Assembly: GCF_902832885.1 (NCBI RefSeq)
Contig: NZ_CADFDK010000013.1
Span: forward strand, 62,001-126,000
Source of the DNA: Burkholderia seminalis DSM 23518
GTDB lineage: Bacteria > Pseudomonadota > Gammaproteobacteria > Burkholderiales > Burkholderiaceae
DNA length: 64,000 nucleotides
Direction: 5' to 3'
Position 1 is the first letter of the stretch. Every line of letters starts with the position of its first letter. Shown here one piece after another: positions 28,382 to 37,044 of this stretch. Below the pieces are notes generated by a model. That model was not told the origin of the DNA and ran no database searches. It saw only the letters and a program-made list of their open reading frames with translations. The translations under genes and the position numbers were made by a program.

Positions 28382-28648
28382 TCAGCCGCCGCTGGCGCCG
28401 CCCGGCGCGGAGGCCGCGCCCGGCAGGCTCGCGCCGCTGTCTCCGCTGCTGCCGGCCGCTCCGCTGCTCGGCGTGCCCGACGGCGCGGTGGACGGCGCGG
28501 CCGACATGCCGCCCGTCGCGCCGGCGTCCGAACTGGCCCCGCCGCCGTTGTCGCCCTTCTTCTGGCAGCCCGCGCCCGCCGCCAGGCCCGCAATCAGGAT
28601 GCCGGCGAAGACGGCTCGCGATACGTGACGAAATGAATATCGCTGCAT
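28382..28648 (-). CDS. Small Gly/Ser/Ala-rich lipoprotein, 88 aa
   Basis: 88 residues. Signal region MQRYSFRHVSRAVFAGILIAGLAAGAGC, with the lipidated Cys at about 28 followed by QKKGD. The mature 60 residues are low-complexity Gly, Ser, Ala and Pro, likely unstructured. GGAGGTGTC precedes the ATG. Similar low-complexity lipoproteins are often species-specific. Function unknown. Confidence 0.7.
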   Translation of the reverse strand: MQRYSFRHVSRAVFAGILIAGLAAGAGCQKKGDNGGGASSDAGATGGMSAAPSTAPSGTPSSGAAGSSGDSGASLPGAASAPGGASGG

Positions 28649-28900
28649 GACACCTCCGCTGATGTCGATGTGGATGGAACCCGCTGACCCGCAATTTGCG
28701 TGCCGCCGCCCGGCCGCCGCGGCCGCGCGCGCTCCATTCATTTTTCAAATGACACCCAGCCGAATATTTAATTTCCCATCGCCGCGACCGCCTTCCATAC
28801 TCGCGAACAAATCCGAGACATAACGTCCACGGCGGCCCGGGCCGGCACGGCGTACCCACGCCGCCGGTTTCGCGCCCCGCACATGGAAGGAGACAATGGC

Positions 28901-30433
28901 GTGCAACTGGAAGCCACCCACCGCCCGGGCATCGTGCTCGGCGCGGACGACGCATCGCATCGAACCGATCCGGCCGCGCGCGACCCCGCGCTGAGCCCGC
29001 GGCTGCACAATCCCGACCTCGCGCCGACCCGGGCCGAAGGCCGGACGTGGGGCCGCTACAGCATCTTTGCGCTGTGGACCAACGACGTGCACAACATCGC
29101 GAACTACTCGTTCGCGATCGGGCTGTTCGCGCTCGGCCTGTCGGGCTGGCAGATGCTCGCGTCGCTCGCGATCGGCGCGGTGCTCGTGTACTGCTTCATG
29201 AACCTCACCGGCTACATGGGCCAGAAGACCGGCGTGCCGTTCCCGGTGATCAGCCGGATGAGCTTCGGCATCTACGGCGCGTTGCTGCCCGCGATGATCC
29301 GCGCGGTGATCGCGATCGCGTGGTTCGGCATCCAGACCTATCTCGCGTCCGTCGTGCTGCGCGTGCTGCTTACCGCGATCTGGCCCGGCCTCGCCGCGTT
29401 CGACCAGAATGCGATCTTCGGGCTGTCGACGCTCGGCTGGATCACGTTCGTCGCGATCTGGCTCGTGCAGATCGGCATCCTCACGTACGGGATGGAAATG
29501 GTCCGCAAGTACGAGGGGCTCGCGGGCCCGGTGATCCTCGTCACGACGCTGTCGCTCGCCGCGTGGATGTTCAGCCGCACGGGCGGCCATCTCGCGATGT
29601 CGATCGGCAAGCCGATGACGGGCGTGAAGATGTGGACGGAAATCTTCGCGGGCGGCTCGCTGTGGCTCGCGATCTACGGCACGCTGGTGCTCAACTTCTG
29701 CGATTTCGCCCGTTCGTCGCCGAGCGCGAAGACGGTGCGCGTCGGCAACTTCTGGGGCCTGCCGGTCAACATCCTCGTGTTCGCGACGATCAGCTTCGTG
29801 CTGGCCGGCGCGCAGTTCAAGCTGAACGGCCACATCATCCACAGCCCGACGGAGATCATCGCGACGGTGCCGAACAAGCTGTTCCTGGTGCTCGGCTGCC
29901 TCGCCTTCCTGATCGTGACGGTCGCGGTGAACATCATGGCGAACTTCGTCGCACCGGCCTTCGTGCTCACGAGCCTCGCGCCGCACCGCCTGTCGTTCCG
30001 CCGCGCGGGCCTGATCAGCGCGACGATCGCGGTGCTGATCCTGCCATGGAACCTGTACAACAGCCCGATCGTGATCGTCTACTTCCTGTCGGGCCTCGGC
30101 GCGCTGCTCGGCCCGCTGTACGGGATCATCACGGTCGACTACTGGCTCGTGCGCAAGCAGCGCGTGAACGTGCCCGACCTCTACACCGAAGCGCCGAGCG
30201 GCGCCTACTTCTACACGCGCGGCGTGAACCGCAAGGCGCTCGCGGCGCTCGTGCCGTCCGCGCTGATCTCGATCACGCTCGCGGTCGTGCCGGCCTTCAG
30301 TGCGATGACACCGTTCTCCTGGCTGCTCGGCGCGGCGATCGCGGGCAGCGTGTACTGGCTGCTGGCCGATCGCAAACGGCAATACGAGGAGCGCTCGGGC
30401 GAACCCATCGCGGTCGACTGCGCGCAACACTGA
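28901..30433 (+). CDS. NCS1 family permease (hydantoin/allantoin/nucleobase type)
   Basis: 510 residues with about 12 membrane helices. NCS1 hallmarks: LWTNDVHNIANYSFAIGLF in helix 1, KTGVPFPVISRMSFGIYGA, and a helix 6-8 region with NFCDFARSSPSAKTVRVGN (split here by a turn). The start was set to the GTG at 28901, eight bases after AAGGAG; an in-frame ATG at 28883 lies upstream of that ribosome site. NCS1 proteins import hydantoins, allantoin, cytosine or uracil with Na+ or H+. The adjacent racemase-like gene points to a hydantoin or allantoin substrate. Confidence 0.82.
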   Translation: MQLEATHRPGIVLGADDASHRTDPAARDPALSPRLHNPDLAPTRAEGRTWGRYSIFALWTNDVHNIANYSFAIGLFALGLSGWQMLASLAIGAVLVYCFMNLTGYMGQKTGVPFPVISRMSFGIYGALLPAMIRAVIAIAWFGIQTYLASVVLRVLLTAIWPGLAAFDQNAIFGLSTLGWITFVAIWLVQIGILTYGMEMVRKYEGLAGPVILVTTLSLAAWMFSRTGGHLAMSIGKPMTGVKMWTEIFAGGSLWLAIYGTLVLNFCDFARSSPSAKTVRVGNFWGLPVNILVFATISFVLAGAQFKLNGHIIHSPTEIIATVPNKLFLVLGCLAFLIVTVAVNIMANFVAPAFVLTSLAPHRLSFRRAGLISATIAVLILPWNLYNSPIVIVYFLSGLGALLGPLYGIITVDYWLVRKQRVNVPDLYTEAPSGAYFYTRGVNRKALAALVPSALISITLAVVPAFSAMTPFSWLLGAAIAGSVYWLLADRKRQYEERSGEPIAVDCAQH

Positions 30434-30456
30434 CACACACGCACACGGAGCCACCG

Positions 30457-31185
30457 ATGAGAATCCTGGTAGTCAACGTCAACACGACCGAGTCGATCAC
30501 CGACGCGATCGCCGCGCAGGCGCGGGCCGTCGCATCGCCCGGCACGGAGATCGTCGGGCTCACGCCGCGCTTCGGCGCGGAATCGATCGAAGGCAACTTC
30601 GAGAGCTACCTCGCGGCGATCGCCGTGATGGACCGCGTGTCGAGCTACGACGAACCGTACGACGCGGTGATCCAGGCCGGCTACGGCGAACACGGCCGCG
30701 AAGGCCTGCAGGAGCTGCTGACGGTGCCCGTCGTCGACATCACCGAAGCGGCCGCGAGCGTCGCGATGCTGCTCGGCCATCGCTACTCGGTCGTCACGAC
30801 GCTCGACCGCACGGTGCCGCTGATCGAGGATCGCCTGAAGCTGGCCGGGCTCGATGCGCGCTGCGCGTCGGTGCGTGCCAGCGGCCTCGCGGTGCTCGAA
30901 CTCGAGGAGAACCCGGCCCGCGCGATCGAGTCGATCGTCGGCCAGGCGCAGCGCGCGGTGCAGGACGACCGCGCGGAAGTGATCTGTCTCGGTTGCGGCG
31001 GGATGGCCGGCCTCGACCGGCAGATCGAGGAATGCACGGGCGTGCCGGTCGTCGACGGCGTATCGGCCGCGGTCGCGCTCGCCGAGTCGCTGGTCCGCCT
31101 GAAGCTGAAGACGTCGAAGGTCCGCACGTACGCGCCGCCGCGCCCGAAGCGGATCGTCGGCTGGCCGGGAGCCTTCGCAAAATGA
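30457..31185 (+). CDS. Hydantoin/allantoin racemase-like protein of the Asp/Glu racemase superfamily
   Basis: 242 residues, starting MRILVVNVNTTESITDAIAA, the typical N-terminus of the HyuE/allantoin racemase family. The second catalytic Cys is probably Cys180 in ICLGCGGMAGL. At the first catalytic position, where family members usually read ACF or similar before DPG, this protein reads AGYGEHG (74-80), so Gly75 replaces the expected Cys. It may be a one-base racemase, a lyase-like relative, or inactive. It follows the permease by 23 bases with CGGAG before the ATG. Confidence 0.75.
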   Translation: MRILVVNVNTTESITDAIAAQARAVASPGTEIVGLTPRFGAESIEGNFESYLAAIAVMDRVSSYDEPYDAVIQAGYGEHGREGLQELLTVPVVDITEAAASVAMLLGHRYSVVTTLDRTVPLIEDRLKLAGLDARCASVRASGLAVLELEENPARAIESIVGQAQRAVQDDRAEVICLGCGGMAGLDRQIEECTGVPVVDGVSAAVALAESLVRLKLKTSKVRTYAPPRPKRIVGWPGAFAK

Positions 31186-31249
31186 CACCAGGCCGCCGGC
31201 CGGCAGTCGCGTCGCGCGCGGTCACGGTATCGCCGGGAGACGGATCGGC

Positions 31250-32407
31250 ATGCGGGACCCGCTAGACCCGACCACCCTGCCGCGCGACGCGGCCGACGCC
31301 ACGGGCGCGCTCGACGTGCTCGATGCGCGGCTGATGCGCATCCTGCTCGTGCTGCTGACCGAGCGCACCGTGTCGCGTGCGGCCGTGCGCCTGAACATGT
31401 CGCAGCCGGCGACGAGCGCCGCGCTCAAGCGCCTGCGCACGCTGCTCGGCGATCCGCTGCTGGTACGCAGCCGCTACGGGATGGTGCCGACCGAGTTCGG
31501 AGCGCGGCTGATCGAGCCGCTGCGCAACGCACTGCGCGTGATCGACTTCATCCGCATCCAGCAGCCGACGTTCGACGCACGCACGTCGGTGCGCACCTAC
31601 CGGATCGGCTGCCCCGACTACCTGAACGTGCTGTTCGTGCCGAAGCTCGTCGCGCTGTTCCGCGAGCGCGCGCCGAACGCGCAACTCGTCTTCCATCCGC
31701 TTGGCGACGGTTTCGACGACGAGCGTGCGCTGGCCGACGGCGAGCTCGACGTCGTGATCGACAACCGCCCCGCACGCCGGTCGCGCTTCCGGCAGGACGA
31801 CCTGTTCGACGACCGCGTCGTGTGCCTGATGCGCGCGACGCATCCGCTCGCGCGGCGCGGCGCGATGACGGCCGCCGACTTCGTGGCGGCGCCGCAGCTG
31901 TGCCCGACGCCGTCGTGGCTCGAAGCGTCCGGCGCGATCGACCGGCAGCTCGAACGCGTGGGCCTGCAACGGCGGATCGTCGTCACGCTGCCGCACTTCG
32001 AGCTTGCCGCGCACGCGCTCGTCCGCACCGATATGATCCTCACGACCCCGTACCGGCTCGCGCGGCACTATGCGAAGCTGCTGCCGCTCGCCGCGATCGC
32101 GCTGCCGGCCGAACCGCCGGACATCGTGTACCGGATGACGTGGAACGAAGCGGGATCGTGCGCCGAGGGCGTGAGCTGGCTGCGCGGGCTGATCGCGGAG
32201 GCGACGCACGCATGGCTCGAGGCTGAAGCGATGCTGCCGGCGGTCGCGGCGGTCGCCGCCGCCGGCTTGCCCGCACCGCTCGCGCCATCCGAGTCCGAAC
32301 CGCCGCGACGGCCGCGCGCACGCCGGACCACGCGCTGCCGTACCGGGCGGCAGCCGTTCGTCGCGCGTGTCGCGCGTCATGCGCGTCTCACGACGAAATC
32401 GCACTGA
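31250..32407 (+). CDS. LysR-family regulator (NodD-like branch)
   Basis: 385 residues, longer than usual because of a 60-residue Ala/Arg-rich tail after about residue 325. Helix-turn-helix about 24-82 (LMRILLVLLTERTVSRAAVR, then SQPATSAALKRLRTLLGDPL), then the substrate-binding domain with YRIGCPDYLNVLFVPKLVAL. It follows the racemase by 64 bases on the same strand, so it may regulate the permease-racemase pair from within the same operon. Confidence 0.82.
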   Translation: MRDPLDPTTLPRDAADATGALDVLDARLMRILLVLLTERTVSRAAVRLNMSQPATSAALKRLRTLLGDPLLVRSRYGMVPTEFGARLIEPLRNALRVIDFIRIQQPTFDARTSVRTYRIGCPDYLNVLFVPKLVALFRERAPNAQLVFHPLGDGFDDERALADGELDVVIDNRPARRSRFRQDDLFDDRVVCLMRATHPLARRGAMTAADFVAAPQLCPTPSWLEASGAIDRQLERVGLQRRIVVTLPHFELAAHALVRTDMILTTPYRLARHYAKLLPLAAIALPAEPPDIVYRMTWNEAGSCAEGVSWLRGLIAEATHAWLEAEAMLPAVAAVAAAGLPAPLAPSESEPPRRPRARRTTRCRTGRQPFVARVARHARLTTKSH

Positions 32408-32598
32408 CGCCATTGACGCATACCTCACGTCGTCGCATCGATGGTGCCCGCGCCGCGCGCTGTCGATCGCATGTCAGACTGATCCTATTTACCCGCCCGG
32501 GTCCGCCTTGCACAATGCGGACCGACGAACGGCCATGCGTCGTCTCGCACACCGCCGGCCGCATGCGCTGTCGCCGGCAACATACCGAGGAATCCCCG

Positions 32599-33030
32599 AT
32601 GAAAGGCCCCCTGACCGCCATCACGCTTGCACTTGCAACGCTCGCCAGCCCGCCCGCGACGGCCGACACGCAGGACTGCGCGACACGCATCCGCGCGCTG
32701 CAGACGCAGATCGACTACGCGAAACTGCACGGCAATACGCAACAGGCCATGCGCCAGCAAGCCGCGCTTGACGCGATCGGTGCGAACTGCACGGACGCCG
32801 GCCAGCTTGCGCGCGCCGAACGCAAGGTACGCGACGAGCAGCGCGATCTCGCGAAGGCACGCGACGAGGCGCACGAGGCGGAAGCCGCGGTGCGACAAGC
32901 GGAAACGCGCGATGACGCGGGCAAGCTCGCGAAGGCGCAGCGCAAGCTCGCCGACAAGCAGCGCAAGCTGCGCGACGCAACGCGTGCGCTGCACGACGCG
33001 GAAACCAGCCGCGATGCGCTGAAGCACTGA
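32599..33030 (+). CDS. DUF1090 (YqjC-like) periplasmic coiled-coil protein
   Basis: 143 residues. Cleavable signal peptide MKGPLTAITLALATLASPPATA. The mature part has two Cys (in DCATRIRAL and ANCTDAG) and then a long charged helix of about 80 residues (ARAERKVRDEQRDLAKARDE and onward) with heptad character. This is the DUF1090 layout of E. coli YqjC. Function unknown; the periplasm is the likely site. Confidence 0.8.
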   Translation: MKGPLTAITLALATLASPPATADTQDCATRIRALQTQIDYAKLHGNTQQAMRQQAALDAIGANCTDAGQLARAERKVRDEQRDLAKARDEAHEAEAAVRQAETRDDAGKLAKAQRKLADKQRKLRDATRALHDAETSRDALKH

Positions 33031-33061
33031 CGAGGCACCGGACAGCGCACCGTGTACGGCG

Positions 33062-34633
33062 TTACACACCGTCGCGCATCGGTTGCGCAAGCAGCTTGTA
33101 TGCAACGACGGCCACGCCGAGCGCCAGCACGCCGCTCGCGGTGAGCGCAGCGGCGAACCCGCTTGCGAACGCGACGGGCGCCGCCTTGGCGAGTATGCCC
33201 ACGGCCGACGGCGGCACGCGGCCGAGTGCCTGCGCCAGGTCGCCGGCCAGCAGGCTCGACATGAACGGCGCATCGGCGAATGCACGCAGGCCGGGCGCGG
33301 CGCTCAGCAGCGCGTCGAGCCGCGCGTGCGTGCTCGCTGTCAGCACCGCACCGAGCACGCCGACGGCCGTCACGATCGCCGTGAAGCGCGTCGTCGTGCT
33401 GATGCCCGACGCCATGCCCGTGCGGTCCGCCGGGACGCACGCCATGATCGCCTTCTGCGTGTCGCCGTTCATGATGCCGGCGCCGCAGCCCGTCACGAAC
33501 ATGCCGAGCGCGACGAGCCGGTAGTCGCCGCCGGCCGTCAGCGCCGCGGTGACGAGGTTGCCCGCGCCGATCAGCGCGAGCCCGCCCGCCAGCACGCCGC
33601 CCGACGACACGCGTGCGGCAAGCGCCGCGCCGAGCGACGGGCCGGCGATCATCGCGAACGCGAACGGCAGCATCCCGAGCCCCGCGTCGATCGCCGACAT
33701 CCCGAACGCGTTCTGCAGGTACAGCGGCAGGAACGTCATCATCACCTGCGCGCACGCCGCATAACCGAACATCGCGAGCACCGCGCCGACGAAACGCGGC
33801 TGGCGGAACAGCGCGAGATCGATCATCGGCCGCGCCTGCCAGCGCTCCGCGCCGATGAACGCCGCCAGCAGCGCCGCGGCAAGCGCGAGCCGGCCGAGCG
33901 TCGCGGCCGACAGCCAGCCGTGCGCCGGCGCGCCGATCAGCGCCGCGATCGCGCACGCGAGCGCCGCGCCGAACAGCAGGCTGCCGGCCGCGTCCACGCG
34001 TTTCGCGTGCGGATCCCTCGACTCGTGGATCGCGACGCGCGCACCGGCCGCCAGCAGCACACAGACCGGCAGGTTCAGCAGGAACACCCAGCGCCACCCG
34101 ATCCATTGCGTGATCGCGCCGCCGACGAGCGGCGCGATCGCCGTCGCGATCCCCATGCACATGCCCCAGATCGCCCACGCACGCGCCCGTTCGCGCCCGT
34201 CCGGAAAACGGTTCGCGATCACCGCGAGCGCGGCCGTCAGCAGCAGCGCGGCGCCGCCGCCCTTCGCCGCGCGCGCGCCGATCAGCCAGCCGGCCGACGG
34301 CGCGACGCCGCAGCCGAGCGACGCGAGACAAAAGAGCGCGAGCCCCGCGAAGAGCATCCGCTTGCGCCCGAAGCGGTCGGCGAGCCCGCCGGCCGGCAGC
34401 AGGCACGCGGCGAACGCGGTCATGTACGCACTCACGACCCATTCGATGTCGGCGAAGCTCGCATGAAAGCTGCGCGCGATGCTCGGCAGCGATACGGCGA
34501 CGACGTTCGTGTCGAGCACGATCAGCGAACAGGTCGCCGACGCGACCGCGAGCGTCGCGGCGGCCGGCAGGCGGGCGCCCGCATGCGGGGCGGCAGCCGC
34601 GGCCGCGCGCGACGCGGGTGAGGACTGGGACAT
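33062..34633 (-). CDS. MFS drug efflux transporter, DHA2 (EmrB/QacA) family, 14 helices
   Basis: 523 residues. Motifs of 14-TM drug:H+ antiporters: LDTNVVAVSLPSIARSFHAS in helix 1, GGLADRFGRKRML in loop 2-3, and the helix 5 antiporter motif around GMCMGIATAIAPLVGGAITQ. The ATG at 34633 follows GGAG by six bases. Divergent from a LysR gene, which may control it. Substrate unknown. Confidence 0.85.
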   Translation of the reverse strand: MSQSSPASRAAAAAAPHAGARLPAAATLAVASATCSLIVLDTNVVAVSLPSIARSFHASFADIEWVVSAYMTAFAACLLPAGGLADRFGRKRMLFAGLALFCLASLGCGVAPSAGWLIGARAAKGGGAALLLTAALAVIANRFPDGRERARAWAIWGMCMGIATAIAPLVGGAITQWIGWRWVFLLNLPVCVLLAAGARVAIHESRDPHAKRVDAAGSLLFGAALACAIAALIGAPAHGWLSAATLGRLALAAALLAAFIGAERWQARPMIDLALFRQPRFVGAVLAMFGYAACAQVMMTFLPLYLQNAFGMSAIDAGLGMLPFAFAMIAGPSLGAALAARVSSGGVLAGGLALIGAGNLVTAALTAGGDYRLVALGMFVTGCGAGIMNGDTQKAIMACVPADRTGMASGISTTTRFTAIVTAVGVLGAVLTASTHARLDALLSAAPGLRAFADAPFMSSLLAGDLAQALGRVPPSAVGILAKAAPVAFASGFAAALTASGVLALGVAVVAYKLLAQPMRDGV

Positions 34634-34688
34634 CGGCAACTCCGGAGCAGGATGGACAAGCCGTATGCTAGGCTTGCCCGGTATTGCC

Positions 34689-34699
34689 TGTCATTGACA
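34689..34699. promoter_or_regulatory. Small palindrome TGTCATTGACA in the efflux/LysR divergent region
   Basis: 5-bp arms around one T, lying between the divergent starts at 34633 and 34734. It could be part of the LysR-binding site, and its right half contains a TTGACA hexamer. Confidence 0.3.
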
Positions 34700-34733
34700 C
34701 TCACATGCTGTTTTGTTGACGAAAATTGCAATC

Positions 34734-35624
34734 ATGGACCGGCTCGAATTCCGTCACGTGCGCGCGTTCCTGAGCGTCGCGCAGCACCTGCATTTCGCCC
34801 GCGCGGCCGAAGCGCTCGACATGGCGCCGCCCGCGCTCACGCGGCAGATCCAGGAAGCCGAACGCGTGCTCGGCGTGCGGCTCTTTCACCGGTCGCGCCG
34901 CGCGGTCACGCTGAGCGCCGCCGGCGAGGCCTATCTCGCCGAAGCACGCGCCGCATGCGAACACCTGCAGCGCGGCCGCGAACTCGCCGCGCTGGCCGAG
35001 CGCGGCGAACTCGGCCGGATCGAGATCGGCTACGTGTCGTCCGCCGTCTATTCGGGCACGCTGCAGCGCACGGTCGGCGCGTTCCGCGCCGCGCACCCGC
35101 GCATCGAGCTGAACCTGCGCGAAGTGCCGATGGACGACGTCGCGAACCAGCTCGACACGGGCCGGCTCGACCTCGCGTACGTGCGCCCGCCGCTGCCGCT
35201 GCCCGGCGGCCTGCGGATCGTCACGCTGCAGCGCGACGTGTTCGTCGCGGCCGTGCCGGCCGATTCGCGCTACGCGGAAGCGTCGACCGTGCGGGCGGCC
35301 GACCTCGCCGGCGCGCGCTTCGCGGTGCCGGAACAGGAGCGCGGCACACTCGACGTCGCGCGCCGCGGCCGTTTCGCACCGCTGATCGCCGCGCGGCCGG
35401 GCGGCTTGCTCGCCGTGCTCGCCTGTGTGTCCGTGAACGGCTGGGTCGCGGTGATTCCCGATGCGCTCGCCGGCTGCGTGTCGCTGCCGGGCGTCGTGTA
35501 CCGGCCGATCGCCGGCAAGCCGATCGTGTCGGAGCTGGCGCTCGCGCACCGGCGCTTCGAAAAAGCGCCGGCCGTGCGCGCGTTCCTGCGCACGGTCGTG
35601 CCGGCCGGCTCGAACGCCGCCTGA
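34734..35624 (+). CDS. LysR-family transcriptional regulator
   Basis: 296 residues, standard size. N-terminal winged helix MDRLEFRHVRAFLSVAQHLH and then APPALTRQIQEAERVLGVRL; C-terminal binding domain from about 90 (IEIGYVSSAVYSGTLQRTVG). It is divergent from the DHA2 efflux gene and 148 bases upstream of a sulfonate-type binding protein, so it could regulate either. Confidence 0.85.
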   Translation: MDRLEFRHVRAFLSVAQHLHFARAAEALDMAPPALTRQIQEAERVLGVRLFHRSRRAVTLSAAGEAYLAEARAACEHLQRGRELAALAERGELGRIEIGYVSSAVYSGTLQRTVGAFRAAHPRIELNLREVPMDDVANQLDTGRLDLAYVRPPLPLPGGLRIVTLQRDVFVAAVPADSRYAEASTVRAADLAGARFAVPEQERGTLDVARRGRFAPLIAARPGGLLAVLACVSVNGWVAVIPDALAGCVSLPGVVYRPIAGKPIVSELALAHRRFEKAPAVRAFLRTVVPAGSNAA

Positions 35625-35685
35625 GAACGGCGCCCGCACGCGTCGAGGCCGGCCCGGCAGTCGCCGCGCGAATATGCATTGCACG

Positions 35686-35701
35686 ATTCGATGTTTGTCG
35701 G
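35686..35701 (+). promoter_or_regulatory. Shared 16-bp element upstream of binding-protein gene 1
   Basis: ATTCGATGTTTGTCGG, 72 bases before the start at 35773. Related elements occur before the binding-protein genes at 37045 and 45521. Candidate site for a common sulfur regulator. Confidence 0.35.
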
Positions 35702-35772
35702 CCGGAAACCGATTCCGTAACCTGCCCGGCAGCCGCGCCGCACGAGCGCGGATCACCCAGGACATGCCGCCG

Positions 35773-36759
35773 ATGAATCCCTCTTCCACCGCAGCGCGCC
35801 GCCGCATGCTGCAGCGCCTTGCCGCGCTCGCCGCCGCCCCGCTCGCCGGCGGTATCGCACTGCCGGCTCATGCGGCCGGCGCCGACCTGTCGGGCGTCAC
35901 GCTCGTGCTCGGCGACCAGGCCGGCGGCCTGCGCGCGCTGGCCGAGGCCGCGCGCGTGCTCGACGGCACGCCCTACCGGTTCCGCTGGGCCAATTTCCAG
36001 GGCGCCGCGCCGCTGTTCGAGGCCCAGCGCGCGGGCGCGATCGATCTCGCGCCGGCCGGCGACCTGCCGGTGCTGACGGCCGCGCTCGGCGATCCGTCGC
36101 TGCGGATCGTCGCGACGCGCGTCGGCTCGCCGGCGTCGCTCGGCATCGTCGTGCAGCCCGATTCGCCGGTTCGCGCCGTCGCCGACCTGAAAGGGCAGGC
36201 CGTCGTCGTGTCGTCGGCGCGCGGCAGCATTTCCCAATACCAGTTGTATGGCGCACTGCGCGAACACGGCCTTGCGCCGCGCGACGTCGACGTGCGCTTC
36301 GTGCTGCCCGTCGACGCATTCGCCGCGTTCGAGGCGAAACGGATCCCCATCTGGGCGACCTTCGACCCGTACTACGGGCATGCGGTACGACGCGGCGCGC
36401 GCGTCGTCCGGGACGGCAGCGGCATCAATTCGGGGCTCGCTTTCCTCACGTCGCCGATCGAGACGCTGAACGACGCCGCGAAACGCGCGGCGCTCGCGGA
36501 CGTGCTCGCCCGGCTGGCCCGCGCGGGCCAATGGGCGCTGGCGCACCCGGCCGACTACGCGAACGTCTATGCGTCGCTCACGCGCCTGCCGCCCGACGCA
36601 GCCGCCGACATCGCGCACCGCGCGGCGCTCGCGCAGCGCAGCCTCAGCGGCGCCGACATCGACGTGCTGCAGCGCGTCGCCGACCGCGCGGCGGCGGACG
36701 CGATCCTGCCGCGGCGCGTCGACGTCGCGTCGATCGCGATTCGCAACGTGTCTGCTTGA
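35773..36759 (+). CDS. ABC transporter substrate-binding protein, SsuA/TauA-like (organosulfur uptake)
   Basis: 328 residues. The N-terminus has a twin-arginine-like signal (AARRRMLQRLAALAAAPLAGG, broken after RRR) ending near ALPAHA. The mature protein has the NMT1/SsuA fold pattern: VTLVLGDQAGGLRALAEAAR, DLAPAGDLPVLTAALG and VVVSSARGSISQYQLYGALR. The ATG at 35773 was preferred over 35764 because AGGA is correctly spaced only for the former. First gene of the cluster; a second, different binding protein follows. Confidence 0.8.
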   Translation: MNPSSTAARRRMLQRLAALAAAPLAGGIALPAHAAGADLSGVTLVLGDQAGGLRALAEAARVLDGTPYRFRWANFQGAAPLFEAQRAGAIDLAPAGDLPVLTAALGDPSLRIVATRVGSPASLGIVVQPDSPVRAVADLKGQAVVVSSARGSISQYQLYGALREHGLAPRDVDVRFVLPVDAFAAFEAKRIPIWATFDPYYGHAVRRGARVVRDGSGINSGLAFLTSPIETLNDAAKRAALADVLARLARAGQWALAHPADYANVYASLTRLPPDAAADIAHRAALAQRSLSGADIDVLQRVADRAAADAILPRRVDVASIAIRNVSA

Positions 36760-36932
36760 CGGTTTTCGACGGGGCCGCGGCATGTCCCGGCCGGGCACGG
36801 CGCGCGTGTCGGCTTCCGGACTTGCGTGCCCCCTCCGTACGACCGTCGAGTCGGACGACCTTCCCGCCGTCGTGCACGCAGCCGCAACGACTGCGTGCCA
36901 TGCGCGACATGGTTTCGTCCTGCATCGTCCCG

Positions 36933-36941
36933 CGATAAGCA
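36933..36941 (+). promoter_or_regulatory. CGATAAGCA element upstream of the 37045 gene
   Basis: The same 9-mer occurs inverted at 44720-44728 upstream of the DppA-like gene. Both lie in A/T-rich patches of intergenic DNA. A sulfur regulator site (CysB/SsuR type) is possible but unproven. Confidence 0.3.
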
Positions 36942-36948
36942 TAGTTCA

Positions 36949-36964
36949 AATCGTTTCTTGTCCG
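36949..36964 (+). promoter_or_regulatory. Shared 16-bp element upstream of binding-protein gene 2
   Basis: AATCGTTTCTTGTCCG, 80 bases before the start at 37045, adjacent to the CGATAAGCA element. Compare the elements at 35686 and 45369. Confidence 0.35.
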
Positions 36965-37044
36965 CCCCCGTCCCGTCATCGAGAATGATTCGACGGACCG
37001 ACACGTGTCGCCGCCTCTCCAACGTACTCCTGACCGATCGATTC

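Noticed and set aside
30794-31225. Minus-strand frame antisense to the racemase-like gene
   Set aside because: Arg/Pro/Ser-rich shadow of the real coding strand with no start signal.
35461-35772. Upstream in-frame extension of the first binding protein beginning near ATGCATTGC (35675)
   Set aside because: Considered as a longer N-terminus or a Cys leader; it would put about 35 residues before a clear signal peptide and has no ribosome site. Retained only as a note.
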